DNA of 64,000 bases from Bacillus changyiensis (GCF_027706145.1 NZ_JAQFWW010000001.1:1302001-1366000); one strand, 5' to 3'. Shown: positions 27,667-37,138, numbered from the stretch's first letter. A program made the numbers and translations. The notes: generated by a model from the letters alone, not told the origin.

Positions 27667-28326
27667 ATGGATCAACAAAATCAACAAAAAGTGCAAATAA
27701 ATCAAGGTAATGAAGCATTACAACATTTGAACCATGGCGGTCATGAAGTTTTTGACATGCATGAAGTATTGTCAGGAATGATTGGTATTCTTGATCAATA
27801 TTTAATGTTTAGTCAGCAAATTCAAGACCCTGAGTTGCTCGGTATATTGGATAGACAACGTCAATTTATTATCTCACAGTACAATATTACAACAGAGTGT
27901 TTCCGTACCGGGCGAAAGCCTAGCCAAGAAACAGCAACTTATATGATGAAAGAAGACAGGGAATTTGTATACGGTTTAAAACAATCCCAACCTAAGAAAC
28001 CAAATCAAGCAGTGACAGGTATTGATGATGCATGTATTAGCAGCTACATGCTTTCATTAGTTAAAACTGGAGCTTCTTCTCTTGCTATGGCAGCTCCTGA
28101 GGTAACAAATCCTGTCTGTCGAAGAGTGTTGGCCGATCAAATTCCAAACTATATCGAAATGGCTTATGAAATTTTTCTTTACCAAAACAAACGAGGCTAT
28201 TACCAAGTTCCACAGCTTTCTTCACGGGACATGGAAATCATGCTTTCCACTTTTGCACCGGCAGTGGGGCAACCGCAAACACAAATCCCGATAAACAAAG
28301 GAATGGGCCAAGGACCTATTCATTAA
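27667..28326 (+). CDS. yhcQ: CotF-domain spore coat-like protein YhcQ
   Basis: The 219-residue protein begins with a Gln/Asn-rich stretch. It then has the helical coat-F fold: GGHEVFDMHEVLSGMIGILDQYLMF, RQRQFIISQYNITTECFRTG, and a second repeat around ISSYMLSLVKTGASSLAMAAPEVTNPVCRRVLADQIPNYIEMAYEIFLYQNKRGYYQVPQL (positions 120-185). Such proteins are found in or on Bacillus spores. GGAGGAT precedes the ATG. It has a good terminator and convergent yhcN beyond. It marks the right conserved border of the accessory block starting after yhcT. Confidence 0.9.
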   Translation: MDQQNQQKVQINQGNEALQHLNHGGHEVFDMHEVLSGMIGILDQYLMFSQQIQDPELLGILDRQRQFIISQYNITTECFRTGRKPSQETATYMMKEDREFVYGLKQSQPKKPNQAVTGIDDACISSYMLSLVKTGASSLAMAAPEVTNPVCRRVLADQIPNYIEMAYEIFLYQNKRGYYQVPQLSSRDMEIMLSTFAPAVGQPQTQIPINKGMGQGPIH

Positions 28327-28333
28327 CTAAGTT

Positions 28334-28374
28334 AAACGGCATTGAAGGAATAAATCCTCCAATGCCGTTTTTTT
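28334..28374 (+). terminator. terminator of yhcQ
   Basis: AAACGGCATTG (28334-28344) and CAATGCCGTTT (28360-28370) form a stem followed by T, eight bases after the stop codon. Confidence 0.88.
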
Positions 28375-28392
28375 CATTATTTTAATCAAAAT

Positions 28393-28418
28393 GAAAAGCC
28401 GCAAATGCGGCCTTTTTT
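28393..28418 (-). terminator. terminator of yhcN
   Basis: AAAAGCCGC, a short AAAT loop and GCGGCCTTTT form a stem right next to the yhcN stop codon. Confidence 0.78.
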
Positions 28419-28420
28419 CT

Positions 28421-29002
28421 TTATCTTTGTTGAGGGAATATTCTGTTGATTGTTTCTCCAAATTCATCAAAAATACCTTCAATTGGTTCACCATTTTGAA
28501 TCCTATCTCCATAATTTCTCATCCGGTCAACAAAATCTGGGTTTGCCGAAACAAATACATTGTTTATGTCTTTATCAGTTCTTTTTACTTTATTGGAGAT
28601 TTTCTTTTTTAGATCTCCGGTTACATCACCTTTCGGATTACCTTTTAAAACAACGGCTACATAAGCATTTCGATTGGTAACAATAACATTGGCATGTCTG
28701 ACTTCTTTTAAGTCTGTGACTTTATCAGCGACTTTGTCTGCAACATCCATATTATTGTTGTTATTGTTTATATTTCGATCAGGATTTCTATATGTGACAT
28801 CCATTCTGTCATCTCTATTGATCCGTTCGCTTACATTTGTTCCATCATTTATATTATTTCTGTCATTTCTGTCCGTTACATTTTGTAGCACGTCATTTTG
28901 ATCCCGGCGCTCATTTTCTCCTTGATTGGCCATTCCACAACCTGCGGTGAACAATAAAGGGAAAAGAAAAGCAGTAATTGCACCTTTTTTCTTATTGAAC
29001 AT
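28421..29002 (-). CDS. yhcN: spore lipoprotein of the YhcN/YlaJ family
   Basis: The 193-residue protein has a lipoprotein signal ending LFTAGC-G at about residue 22. A low-complexity Asn/Asp/Arg-rich region follows at about 30-85. The conserved YhcN/YlaJ domain then starts at VADKVADKVTDLKEVRHANVIVTNRNAYVAVVL (split here by natural variation) and ends FVDRMRNYGDRIQNGEPIEGIF. Members are made in the forespore and sit in the inner spore membrane, with roles reported in outgrowth. GGAGGAAAT precedes the ATG. Divergent from the S9 peptidase gene. Confidence 0.92.
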   Translation of the reverse strand: MFNKKKGAITAFLFPLLFTAGCGMANQGENERRDQNDVLQNVTDRNDRNNINDGTNVSERINRDDRMDVTYRNPDRNINNNNNNMDVADKVADKVTDLKEVRHANVIVTNRNAYVAVVLKGNPKGDVTGDLKKKISNKVKRTDKDINNVFVSANPDFVDRMRNYGDRIQNGEPIEGIFDEFGETINRIFPQQR

Positions 29003-29125
29003 TTCATATTTCCTCCTTTAATCATTTACGTATAGGTTTTTCTTTTACATTTGATTTATTCACCCAAGGAAAATCCAGTTTCTGTTATGATAAATATGAC
29101 ATAATATTACCGGGGGTGCTAGAAA

Positions 29126-30940
29126 ATGACATTATCAAACACTTTTTCAAAAGCAAAAAAAATGTTTTACGTTTTGCAAATAACAGATTTTTGTGTCCAT
29201 CCTGATGAAACACAACTTGTCTTTAACACGAATCTAAGCGGTCAACCAAACATATGGGCAATGGATCTTTCAAAGCCATATCCTTATCAACTCACTTTTT
29301 TTAATCAAAACTGCAATGGAATGACCTACAGTAAAGACGGTTCATTCATATTTGCCGGATTTGATCAGGACGGAAATGAACAACATCGTTTATATCAGTT
29401 TTCCTCCTCAGGAGGAGAACCACAATTATTAAACGGAAATCAACAAGACCGCCACTTCCAACCGAACATCGTCAATCATTCTATTTACTACACGTCTTCC
29501 AAAAATAATCCAGTTTTTTTAAATACATATCAATTTGATCTTCTGACAAGGAAAGAAAAGCTTATTTTTACAGGAAATGATGGGGTGTCACAACTCAGTG
29601 ATGTAAGTCCGAATGAAAAAGCATTCAGTTTTCATGTTTCGTTTGTCAATAGCCACTCTGTTTGTGTGGTTCAAACAGCAGACGGACATATAACACCAAT
29701 CGTCCCCGATCATAAAAAAGCGCATAAGGTCTATGCATCATATTTTGCAACAGATCATATCTTGTATGTCACCACGAATTATGATTCAGAGTTTTCATAT
29801 CTTGCATCATACACGATTTCTTCCAACACCTTTACTCCACTACTCTTTATAAACGAAACAGACTTGACTTCGATACATGCTGATCCAAATGGAAAGTACC
29901 TATACTTAATTGGAAAAAAGGGTATTAAAGATATCATTTATCAATATGAGATTCGAACAGGAGAGGCAAGAACGATATGTTGCCCATGTTCATCTGTTAA
30001 AAAAGTGTGCTGTACAAAGTCAGGCGCCCTTTATTTGCTCGGTTCAACACCAAGAAAACCAGATAATATTTACGTAAAAAAGGATAACCAAACTGAATGG
30101 CGCCAATTAACAAAACATGATGTTCCCGGTTTTTCTGAAGAGGAACTTACTGATCCAGAGGTGATCACTTATCGTTCTTTTGATGGACGGACAATCGAGG
30201 GTTTGTTGTATAAACCTAGTCACAATGAAGCAAATGGTTGGACAATCATTTGGCCGCATGGTGGGCCTCAGTATGCCGAACAATTAAAGTTTTATGACAT
30301 CTTTCAAATCGCAACTAAAATGGGCTACCAAGTGTTTTCACCAAATTTTCGGGGGTCAGAAAATTATGGCTACACATTTTACAAAATGGTTGAACGAGAT
30401 TGGGGGGATGGACCACGCCTAGATATGATTTCGGGAATTGATTGGCTGATTGATCAAAAGATCGCTGATCGTGAAAAACTGTTTCTATTAGGCGGTAGTT
30501 ATGGTGGGTACATGGCTCTTTTATTACATGGAAGGCATCCTGAGTATTTTCAAGCTGTCGTTGATATTTGCGGTGTTAGCAACTTGTTTACATTTGTTAA
30601 ATCAGTTCCTGAATTTTGGCGACCGCACACAGAAAAATGGGTCGGTCATCCAGACAGGGATCGAATAAAAATGACAGCCGATTCTCCAATTACCTATTTA
30701 AAACAGATGACACGACCAATGTTAGTTGTTCAAGGTAAAAATGATCCCCGTGTTGTAAAAGAGGAATCCGATCAAGTCATTGATCAGTTGAAAAAGTGGG
30801 GAAGAGAGATTGAATATCTCGTCATGGAAGATGAAGGGCATGGTTTTTCAAAAAGGGAAAGTAAAGTCAATGCTTACACGGCCATTTTCAGTTTTTTTGA
30901 AAAGCACCGCTTAAAATCTCCTGTTAGAAGTGAAGAATAA
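29126..30940 (+). CDS. S9-family (acylaminoacyl) peptidase
   Basis: The protein is 604 residues. The N-terminal ~350 residues form a seven-bladed beta-propeller read from recurring strands such as FVFAGFDQDGNEQHRLYQF. The C-terminal alpha/beta hydrolase carries the triad Ser458 (GGSYGGYM), Asp540 (GKNDPRV) and His572 (DEGHGF), with WPHGGPQ supplying the oxyanion region. This is the architecture of prolyl-oligopeptidase S9C enzymes, which cleave short or acylated peptides. There is no signal peptide, so it is cytoplasmic. It resembles B. subtilis YuxL but lies at a different locus. The next gene starts 47 bases downstream on the same strand. Confidence 0.92.
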   Translation: MTLSNTFSKAKKMFYVLQITDFCVHPDETQLVFNTNLSGQPNIWAMDLSKPYPYQLTFFNQNCNGMTYSKDGSFIFAGFDQDGNEQHRLYQFSSSGGEPQLLNGNQQDRHFQPNIVNHSIYYTSSKNNPVFLNTYQFDLLTRKEKLIFTGNDGVSQLSDVSPNEKAFSFHVSFVNSHSVCVVQTADGHITPIVPDHKKAHKVYASYFATDHILYVTTNYDSEFSYLASYTISSNTFTPLLFINETDLTSIHADPNGKYLYLIGKKGIKDIIYQYEIRTGEARTICCPCSSVKKVCCTKSGALYLLGSTPRKPDNIYVKKDNQTEWRQLTKHDVPGFSEEELTDPEVITYRSFDGRTIEGLLYKPSHNEANGWTIIWPHGGPQYAEQLKFYDIFQIATKMGYQVFSPNFRGSENYGYTFYKMVERDWGDGPRLDMISGIDWLIDQKIADREKLFLLGGSYGGYMALLLHGRHPEYFQAVVDICGVSNLFTFVKSVPEFWRPHTEKWVGHPDRDRIKMTADSPITYLKQMTRPMLVVQGKNDPRVVKEESDQVIDQLKKWGREIEYLVMEDEGHGFSKRESKVNAYTAIFSFFEKHRLKSPVRSEE

Positions 30941-30987
30941 AACAAACTTACCCAGGGCAAAGTATAAGTAAAAAGGAGGTTGATCCT

Positions 30988-31287
30988 TTGTTTAGAAGAA
31001 GAACTGGTATTCATCCAGCTGTATTAATCGTTGGTTCTGCTGCTATATCTGCGGCCTTCTCACCAGAAATTCGCAAACGTGTGATGAAGATGTTTACAAT
31101 GAGAACACAGGATGGATTGTTAAATCCAGCAGAACTGTTTAAACAAGCATTTACGACAAGAGAAAAAGGACAGACTGAGCAAAATCAAACACATTCAAAT
31201 GATAAGAGCCAGCAGCATACACATACGACAACAAATTACAATGAAGCTGAAGAACTACTGGACAATATTGATCGAAACACGTATTAG
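30988..31287 (+). CDS. small membrane-anchored hypothetical protein
   Basis: The 99-residue protein has one likely membrane segment at about 9-26 (HPAVLIVGSAAISAAF), followed by a basic stretch (RKRVMKMF) and a hydrophilic tail rich in Gln, Asn, His and Thr. I recognise no family. The start is TTG at 30988, eight bases after AAGGAGG, so an unusual start codon is compensated by a strong ribosome site. Probably co-transcribed with the S9 peptidase and ended by the hairpin at 31318. Confidence 0.7.
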   Translation: MFRRRTGIHPAVLIVGSAAISAAFSPEIRKRVMKMFTMRTQDGLLNPAELFKQAFTTREKGQTEQNQTHSNDKSQQHTHTTTNYNEAEELLDNIDRNTY

Positions 31288-31317
31288 TGGTAGCTGTCCC
31301 AACACCCCTTAAAACAT

Positions 31318-31356
31318 AAAATCTGGTGACTGCCTCGAGCGGTTCACCAGATTTTT
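31318..31356. terminator. terminator between the small membrane-protein gene and tcyP
   Basis: AAATCTGGTGA and TCACCAGATTT (right arm from 31344) flank a GC-rich loop, with TTTTT on the plus strand. It can serve both converging units. Confidence 0.85.
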
Positions 31357-31397
31357 GTGTGTATGACGGTCAATCGCCACCGAGGGTGACCAACCTT

Positions 31398-32783
31398 TTA
31401 CATTTCAGCTTCAATAATATTTGTATGATCATCATATACATCTGTTTCAAGTTCTTTTGTCAGTTTACTTGTCACAAGTCCTGAAGTCATACTACCACTA
31501 ACATTAAGAGCTGTACGTCCCATATCGATAAGCGGTTCGACCGAAATTAATAATCCGGCTAAGGCAACTGGCATATTCAAAGCTGATAGTACTAAAAGTG
31601 CCGCAAATGTTGCACCACCGCCGACACCTGCTACACCAAAAGAGCTAATTGCGACAATCCCGATGACTGTCAAGAGAAATGAAGGTTCCAGAGGATTTTG
31701 TCCGACAGTCGGTGCGATCATGATCGCCAGCATTGCAGGATAAATCCCGGCACAGCCGTTTTGGCCAATTGATAAACCAAATGAGCCAGCAAAGTTGGCA
31801 ATCCCTTCAGGAACACCCAAACTTCTTTGTGTTTTAATGTTTAGTGGTAAGGCGCCAGCACTTGATCTCGAAGTAAAAGCGAAGATAAGCACTGGAACAG
31901 CCTTTTTCAAATAAGTAACTGGATTTAACCCACTGACCGTAATCAGTAATAGGTGGATACCGAACATCACGATCAATGCCACATAAGAGGCGAGAACGAA
32001 TTTTCCAAGTTTCAAAATACTATCAAGATCACTTGTTGCAATTGTATTGGTCATAATCGCTAACACCCCATATGGTGTCAGTCTTAAAATCAATGTCACA
32101 ACACGCATAATGATTGCGTATACAGCATCAACTATTTTTTTAAAAAGTTCGGCTTGTTCAGGCTGCTTTTTCTTCACACCAAGATAAGCTATCCCAAGAA
32201 AGGCCGCAAAAATAACAACTCCGATCGTAGATGTCGGTCTTGCACCTGTAAAATCCAAAAACGGGTTTCCCGGTAAGAGTTCAACTACTTGTTGTGGAAG
32301 TGTTTTGGCTTCCATATTTGCTGATTTCTGTTTTAATTCTGCACCCCTTGAAAGCTCTGCGTCTCCCTTTTCAATATGAATCGCTTGAAGATCAAAGCTA
32401 AGAGTGGATGCGATTCCCACAGCAGCAGCTACAGCAGTTGTAGCAATAAGCAAACCAATGATAAGACCGCTAATTTTTCCAATGCTATGTTTCAGACTAA
32501 GCTTTGTAAAAGCACCTAAAATTGAAATAAAAACAAGTGGAATCACAACCATCTGCAAAAATTTCACATAGCCGTTTCCAAGTATTTGAAACCAATCGGT
32601 CGTTTGGATGGTTGTTTCTGAAAAAGCACCATATATAAAATGCATAGTAAAACCAAATACAATTCCGAGTCCAAGAGCAGTAAATACTCTTTTCGAAAAC
32701 GAAACATATTTTTTTTGCATGAAATAAAGGAGCACCATCAGAAAGAGCATAATAAAAATATTAATGATCGTAAAAAAGTTCAT
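31398..32783 (-). CDS. tcyP: L-cystine sodium symporter TcyP
   Basis: TcyP belongs to the dicarboxylate/amino acid:cation symporter family and imports cystine. The 461-residue protein starts MNFFTIINIFIMLFLMVLLYFMQKKY and has eight or more membrane helices. The family's serine-rich loop TSRSSAGALPLN and the helix 7-8 segment GQNGCAGIYPAMLAIMIAP are clear. The ATG at 32783 matches B. subtilis TcyP; the in-frame extension to 32813 lacks support. In B. subtilis this gene is repressed by CymR when sulfur is plentiful; I could not verify a CymR box here. Confidence 0.94.
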   Translation of the reverse strand: MNFFTIINIFIMLFLMVLLYFMQKKYVSFSKRVFTALGLGIVFGFTMHFIYGAFSETTIQTTDWFQILGNGYVKFLQMVVIPLVFISILGAFTKLSLKHSIGKISGLIIGLLIATTAVAAAVGIASTLSFDLQAIHIEKGDAELSRGAELKQKSANMEAKTLPQQVVELLPGNPFLDFTGARPTSTIGVVIFAAFLGIAYLGVKKKQPEQAELFKKIVDAVYAIIMRVVTLILRLTPYGVLAIMTNTIATSDLDSILKLGKFVLASYVALIVMFGIHLLLITVSGLNPVTYLKKAVPVLIFAFTSRSSAGALPLNIKTQRSLGVPEGIANFAGSFGLSIGQNGCAGIYPAMLAIMIAPTVGQNPLEPSFLLTVIGIVAISSFGVAGVGGGATFAALLVLSALNMPVALAGLLISVEPLIDMGRTALNVSGSMTSGLVTSKLTKELETDVYDDHTNIIEAEM

Positions 32784-32818
32784 CACATAAAAGCCCCCTT
32801 CATTTTGATACATTAGAA

Positions 32819-32847
32819 AATATAATACAATAAAACCAATCGGTCAA
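32819..32847 (-). promoter_or_regulatory. sigma-A promoter of tcyP
   Basis: Minus strand: TTGACC (32847-32842), a 17-base spacer and TATATT (32824-32819). A short palindrome TTAGCGCTAA (32855-32864) lies just upstream. Confidence 0.72.
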
Positions 32848-32892
32848 GTAGGAATTAGCGCTAAATTTTTTCAAAAAAATTTTGATTTAAGG

Positions 32893-32921
32893 TTGTAATT
32901 TTGCTTAAACACTGGTAAAGT
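32893..32921 (+). promoter_or_regulatory. possible cspB promoter with long 5' leader
   Basis: TTGTAA, 17 bases and TAAAGT precede an untranslated leader of about 115 bases. Long leaders of this kind are typical of cold-shock genes. The match is modest. Confidence 0.4.
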
Positions 32922-32954
32922 AAAGGTAATTATTTTTGTTCGAACTATCTTTAA

Positions 32955-33245
<291 letters not shown>

Positions 33246-33268
33246 TTGAAGAGCACAGCTCTTAACGG

Positions 33269-33299
33269 GACTGCTGATTTTTAATCAGCAGTCTTTTTG
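33269..33299 (+). terminator. terminator of cspB
   Basis: GACTGCTGATT and AATCAGCAGTC form an 11-bp stem followed by TTTTT. Confidence 0.92.
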
Positions 33300-33312
33300 T
33301 TATGTCCAACAT

Positions 33313-33361
33313 AAAAAGAGCCTCCAAAAAGTCAAAAATACTAACTTTTTGGACAGCCCCT
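33313..33361 (-). repeat. dispersed terminator-type repeat, copy A (after yhcI)
   Basis: TCCAAAAAGT (33323-33332) and ACTTTTTGGA (33344-33353) form a hairpin inside the frame GGGGCTGTCC...GGAGGCTCTTTTT on the minus strand. It lies 13 bases after the yhcI stop and ends in T, so it works as the terminator. The same outer sequence recurs at 46145, 50171 and 58925. Confidence 0.75.
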
Positions 33362-33373
33362 AAAAAACAACTC

Positions 33374-34303
33374 CTATGAAGCAATATCCCTTTTGCTAAA
33401 CACTGTGAATGCCAACAAATGAAAGATAACAAAATAGATCACCAAGATGGTCACGGAAAAGCCGAGTGTCATTCCTTCAGGCGGAGTTCCGTTAATGTAC
33501 ATCATCAAATCTGTGTTGGCAAACAAAAAATATTTTCCCCAGTCAAAGTGCATTAACAACGGTGTAATCAACTTACCCGAGAATAAGAGAAACATCGAAA
33601 TCCCAACAGCAAGTAAACTGTTTCTAAATACCGCTGAAATCATAAATGCCATTGTCGCCAACATCAGAATCACAATCGAATTGAAAAGATAGTATTGGAT
33701 GAGATAAAATAATATATTTTGCTCTTTTACACTACCATTAACATAAGTAAGATGAGCTTCAGATCCATCACCAGTCCCAAAGAACACTAGACCTATAATT
33801 CCTGATGCGATAAATAAAAATAAAAGTAAACTTATAGAAAACAACAGCAAAGTCAAATATTTCGATAATAGAATTTTAAAGCGGCTGATCGGACGAATCA
33901 CTAGAAGTTTAATGGTTCCCCAGTTAAATTCACTGGCAACAATTCCACCTGCAATTGTGATCACAAATAAGCCAATTAGTTGTATCAAACCTCCGTTATC
34001 ATCAATAAACTTCCACATTGAGTAGCCATTTGATATATCATGTTTAATGTGATATTCATTGAGGGCAATTGATTCCTTATATTGTTCTTTCATATAAGCC
34101 ATTTCGGGCTTTTTAAGGTCTTTTTTCATTTCTTCATTTTGTTGAATTAATTCCTTTTTCCAATCAGGACTCGCTTCACCGATTCCTTGAGCTTTTACAA
34201 TGAATCCACCGGCGATGATTGCAAGCAGCAAAAAACCGATCATGACATATGTACCTTTTCGACTAAATATTTTAATCCATTCATTATAGATGAGTTTAAG
34301 CAA
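33374..34303 (-). CDS. yhcI: ABC transporter permease YhcI
   Basis: The 309-residue ABC-2-type permease starts MLKLIYNEWIKIFSRKGTYVMIGFLLL, which gives helix 1 after a short cytoplasmic tail. A large extracytoplasmic loop follows, then five more helices, including the SEFNWGTIKLLVIRPISRFKILLSKY coupling region. It overlaps yhcH by eight bases, so the two form a translationally coupled ATPase-permease pair. The substrate is unknown. Such pairs in Bacillus often respond to antimicrobial peptides, but that is not shown here. Confidence 0.9.
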   Translation of the reverse strand: MLKLIYNEWIKIFSRKGTYVMIGFLLLAIIAGGFIVKAQGIGEASPDWKKELIQQNEEMKKDLKKPEMAYMKEQYKESIALNEYHIKHDISNGYSMWKFIDDNGGLIQLIGLFVITIAGGIVASEFNWGTIKLLVIRPISRFKILLSKYLTLLLFSISLLLFLFIASGIIGLVFFGTGDGSEAHLTYVNGSVKEQNILFYLIQYYLFNSIVILMLATMAFMISAVFRNSLLAVGISMFLLFSGKLITPLLMHFDWGKYFLFANTDLMMYINGTPPEGMTLGFSVTILVIYFVIFHLLAFTVFSKRDIAS

Positions 34304-35225
34304 GTTGAGTTTCCTCCTTATTCTCAGTAATTTCCAGGAAACGGTCTTCCAATGATTTAGTTATTATTTTTACTTCAAACAAACGAATGCCATGATCTGT
34401 TAAATGTTTGATTAAGTCTGGAACTTCATCTTTTTTAAGATTGAGTTCAATCCCGTTTTCCACTTTTTCAATTTTCCAGTCTCCAAAATCAGACGTATGT
34501 CGGAAAAGAGCCTCCACATCATTGGCATGGAAGAAATAGTGCTCCTTGTACTCTTTATTATCAACAGACTCGTGAACATTCTGAATATCGCGCAGTTTAC
34601 CATTTTGAATAATCGCAAACCTGTCACACATGAGCTCCATCTCTGCAAGCAAATGACTTGAAACAATCACAGCCATGTCTTTTTCTGTAGTTAGTTTTCT
34701 TAAATAATGGCGAATCTCACGAATTCCTGCTGGATCAAGTCCGTTTGTAGGTTCATCAAGAATCAACAGCTTTGGATCGTGCAAAAGAGCTTGTGCGAGC
34801 CCTAGCCTTTGTCTCATTCCCAATGAATATGTTTTCACTTTGTCATGAATACGATTCTTCAATCCGACAAGCTCAATAATCTCATCGATTTTGCTTTTCG
34901 TTACCCCTTTTGTCATTCGTGCATATTGCATAAGGTTTTGATAACCTGTCATAAATTTATACATTTCGGGGTTTTCAATGATCGCCCCAATATATTGTGC
35001 AGCTTTGGCAAAATTGTCTTTGACATTTACCCCGCTGATTAAAATGTCTCCATTCGAGATGTTCATATGGCCGACAATCATTCTGATCGTCGTTGTTTTT
35101 CCTGCTCCATTCGGTCCCAAAAACCCAAAGATCTCCCCAGAGTTTACATCAAAACTTAGTCCGTCAATAATTTTCTTTCCTTTGATCACCTTTGAAACAT
35201 TTTGTAATTGCAGCAGTGTTCCCAT
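34296..35225 (-). CDS. yhcH: ABC transporter ATP-binding protein YhcH
   Basis: The 309-residue protein has the full ATPase set: Walker A (GPNGAGKTTTIRM), the Q-loop, signature YSLGMRQRLGLAQAL, Walker B (LLILDEPTNGLDP) and the switch His (VSSHLL). A C-terminal extension of about 80 residues is typical of ABC-2 exporters. It precedes yhcI with an overlap and follows yhcG by 19 bases. The yhcE-I operon therefore has two ATPases and two permeases. Confidence 0.92.
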   Translation of the reverse strand: MGTLLQLQNVSKVIKGKKIIDGLSFDVNSGEIFGFLGPNGAGKTTTIRMIVGHMNISNGDILISGVNVKDNFAKAAQYIGAIIENPEMYKFMTGYQNLMQYARMTKGVTKSKIDEIIELVGLKNRIHDKVKTYSLGMRQRLGLAQALLHDPKLLILDEPTNGLDPAGIREIRHYLRKLTTEKDMAVIVSSHLLAEMELMCDRFAIIQNGKLRDIQNVHESVDNKEYKEHYFFHANDVEALFRHTSDFGDWKIEKVENGIELNLKKDEVPDLIKHLTDHGIRLFEVKIITKSLEDRFLEITENKEETQLA

Positions 35226-35244
35226 TTGTTTTTTCTACCGCCTT

Positions 35245-35943
35245 TCATTGTTTTTGATTAACATCCTTATACCAGTTGAGCAGTGACATTTTCGATTCCT
35301 CGCGCAACTCCTCAACATTCTTTTTCTCCATCACCTGGCCAGTTGAGACGACAATTACTTCATCAAGAATTTGTTCGACCTCACTGATTTCATGGGTAGC
35401 GATGACCACTGTCTGTTCTTCAAAATGAAGCCATGAAAGAAGACTTCTCACAATCGACTCTCTAACTACCGGATCTAGACCTGATAATGGTTCATCTAAG
35501 AGAACAACTGGAGCATCTCGCGCGAGAGCCAGCACAAGTTTCACCTTGCCTCTGTTCCCTTTAGATAGCTGTTTCAGCTTTTTATTTTGATCAATCTTCA
35601 TTTCTTTTAAAATAGTAAATGCTTTTTCAAGTTGAAAATCAGCAAATTGGCTATCATAAAAATAAATCATATCCTGCACTCGGAAATGCTCATAAAACAT
35701 ATCAAGCTCGGTTAAATAAGCAATATTTTTTAGTAATGTACGCTCAGCTCGTCGATTTCCAACGAGCACCGCTCCTGAGTCAGGAAAACAGAGCCCTGCG
35801 ATGATCTTCAAAAGTGTTGATTTTCCGCTCCCATTTGGACCGATCAATCCGTAGATTTTTCCTGATGACAATGATAAAGAAACATCTTTTAAAGCAAATT
35901 GGTTCCCGTATTTTTTCGTCACATTTTCCAGTTCAATATTCAT
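35245..35943 (-). CDS. yhcG: ABC transporter ATP-binding protein YhcG
   Basis: The 232-residue ATPase has Walker A (GPNGSGKSTLLKI), the signature-like LSKGNRGKVKLVLAL in place of the usual LSGGQ, Walker B (VVLLDEPLSGLDP) and the switch His (ATHEI). The altered signature is common in YhcG/YtrB-type ATPases. The ATG at 35943 overlaps the yhcF stop by 11 bases, with AAGGAG inside yhcF, so translation is coupled. It probably pairs with the permease YhcE. Confidence 0.92.
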   Translation of the reverse strand: MNIELENVTKKYGNQFALKDVSLSLSSGKIYGLIGPNGSGKSTLLKIIAGLCFPDSGAVLVGNRRAERTLLKNIAYLTELDMFYEHFRVQDMIYFYDSQFADFQLEKAFTILKEMKIDQNKKLKQLSKGNRGKVKLVLALARDAPVVLLDEPLSGLDPVVRESIVRSLLSWLHFEEQTVVIATHEISEVEQILDEVIVVSTGQVMEKKNVEELREESKMSLLNWYKDVNQKQ

Positions 35944-36313
35944 TTGGCTCTCCTTTCTGCAAATAGCGATCAAGTTCAGACAACATCTCCTGTTTTGATA
36001 GTCCAAGTTCTTGCATATTTTCTACAAATTGCTCAATCATGTCTGTACGCATTTTCTGTTTCAACTCGTCGATCATGTCTGTTTTTTCGACAACAAAAGT
36101 TCCTTGCCCCCGTCTCATCTCAACGATTCCCATCCTTTCCATTTCAGCATAAGTTCTCTGAATCGTATTCGGATTGACCTTTGTCTCGACAGCCAAATCG
36201 CGTACAGAAGGCAGTTTTTCGCCCGGCTTCATTTCTAGCCGAACGATTTTTTTGAAAAGTTGTTCAGCAATTTGACGGTAGATCGGCTTTGATGAGGAAA
36301 AGTCACTCGCCAT
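35933..36313 (-). CDS. yhcF: GntR-family (YtrA-type) repressor YhcF
   Basis: The 126-residue regulator has the winged helix KPIYRQIAEQLFKKIVRLEMKPGEKLPSVRDLAVETKVNPNTIQRTYAEMERMGIVEMRRGQGTFV (here abbreviated by position: residues 9-72). A short dimerising tail replaces an effector domain, as in YtrA. I chose the ATG at 36313, seven bases after GAGGTG. It lies between yhcE and yhcG in one operon. The symmetric sites upstream of yhcE at 37104-37138 are its likely operators, so it should repress its own operon. Confidence 0.92.
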   Translation of the reverse strand: MASDFSSSKPIYRQIAEQLFKKIVRLEMKPGEKLPSVRDLAVETKVNPNTIQRTYAEMERMGIVEMRRGQGTFVVEKTDMIDELKQKMRTDMIEQFVENMQELGLSKQEMLSELDRYLQKGEPNEY

Positions 36314-36317
36314 CACA

Positions 36318-37088
36318 TTACACCTCAACTTTTTTTGCAAGTAACTTGCCAGAGAAATAGAAAAGACAGACAGCTAAAACGGCATAATATATCAGCATAG
36401 TTCCTGAAAGATCTACGTGAAAAAAAGTGACAGACCAACCTGAGGGTTTGTGATAATTAAAATTAAATTCGGCTTTTACGGGTATATTCCATAACTCCCA
36501 GACCGGTTTTATGAAACGGTTTTCTGAAGCAAAATATTCAATCATACTATAGCTATAAAAAAGCACGAACACGATTAACCAACGAACTTTTTTCAATACT
36601 GAATATTTTCCTAGTACTTGATATACAGTCCACATCAGCATGACCCAGATTGAAAGTAACATTCCCCACAAAAAGATAAGGCCATTAATCAGCAATAGAT
36701 CCCATACGGAATATAATCCTTTAGAAATCATCTCAAGCTGGTTTCTGACAATGATTCCAAAGATCAGGATGATCAGTTGTGCTATCAATTGATAAACAGC
36801 AGCTGCTGCTAGTTTGGACAGAAGTAAAACAAAACTGCTGTTCGGATTATAAAGCCAAATTTGCGTTTTTCCTTCAAGACGAAGCTGACCGAGCATGATA
36901 ATCGGACTGTAAAAGCCTTGACATAACAAAAGGCATACTAAAAATCCAAACATGAACATTGGTTCGTGTTGATAATATGCAAATAAACAACTCACAATCA
37001 TGACCAATACGGTTAATGCCAACCATATAATAGACCAGAATCTTGAGATCACTATGTCCTTCTTTAATAAACCAATAAAAGACTTCAA
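36318..37088 (-). CDS. yhcE: membrane permease-like protein YhcE
   Basis: The 257-residue protein has six predicted membrane helices and resembles B. subtilis YhcE, a probable partner of the ATPase YhcG. I chose the TTG at 37088 because AGGAGG lies seven bases upstream and it gives a natural cytoplasmic N-terminus (LKSFIGLLKKDIVISRFWSIIW). The in-frame extension to 37154 runs through the operators. As first gene of yhcEFGHI, it ends only four bases before the yhcF start. Confidence 0.88.
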   Translation of the reverse strand: MKSFIGLLKKDIVISRFWSIIWLALTVLVMIVSCLFAYYQHEPMFMFGFLVCLLLCQGFYSPIIMLGQLRLEGKTQIWLYNPNSSFVLLLSKLAAAAVYQLIAQLIILIFGIIVRNQLEMISKGLYSVWDLLLINGLIFLWGMLLSIWVMLMWTVYQVLGKYSVLKKVRWLIVFVLFYSYSMIEYFASENRFIKPVWELWNIPVKAEFNFNYHKPSGWSVTFFHVDLSGTMLIYYAVLAVCLFYFSGKLLAKKVEV

Positions 37089-37103
37089 TAAATTTCCTCC
37101 TAC

Positions 37104-37138
37104 ATTACAATGTAATAATGTACTACGTAGATAGTACA
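37104..37138 (-). promoter_or_regulatory. two palindromic operators upstream of yhcE
   Basis: ATTACAATGTAAT (37104-37116) is a 13-base palindrome. TGTACTA-CGTAGA-TAGTACA (37119-37138) has perfect 7-bp arms and resembles operators of YtrA-type GntR repressors. Both lie directly upstream of the operon that encodes the GntR protein YhcF. Confidence 0.7.
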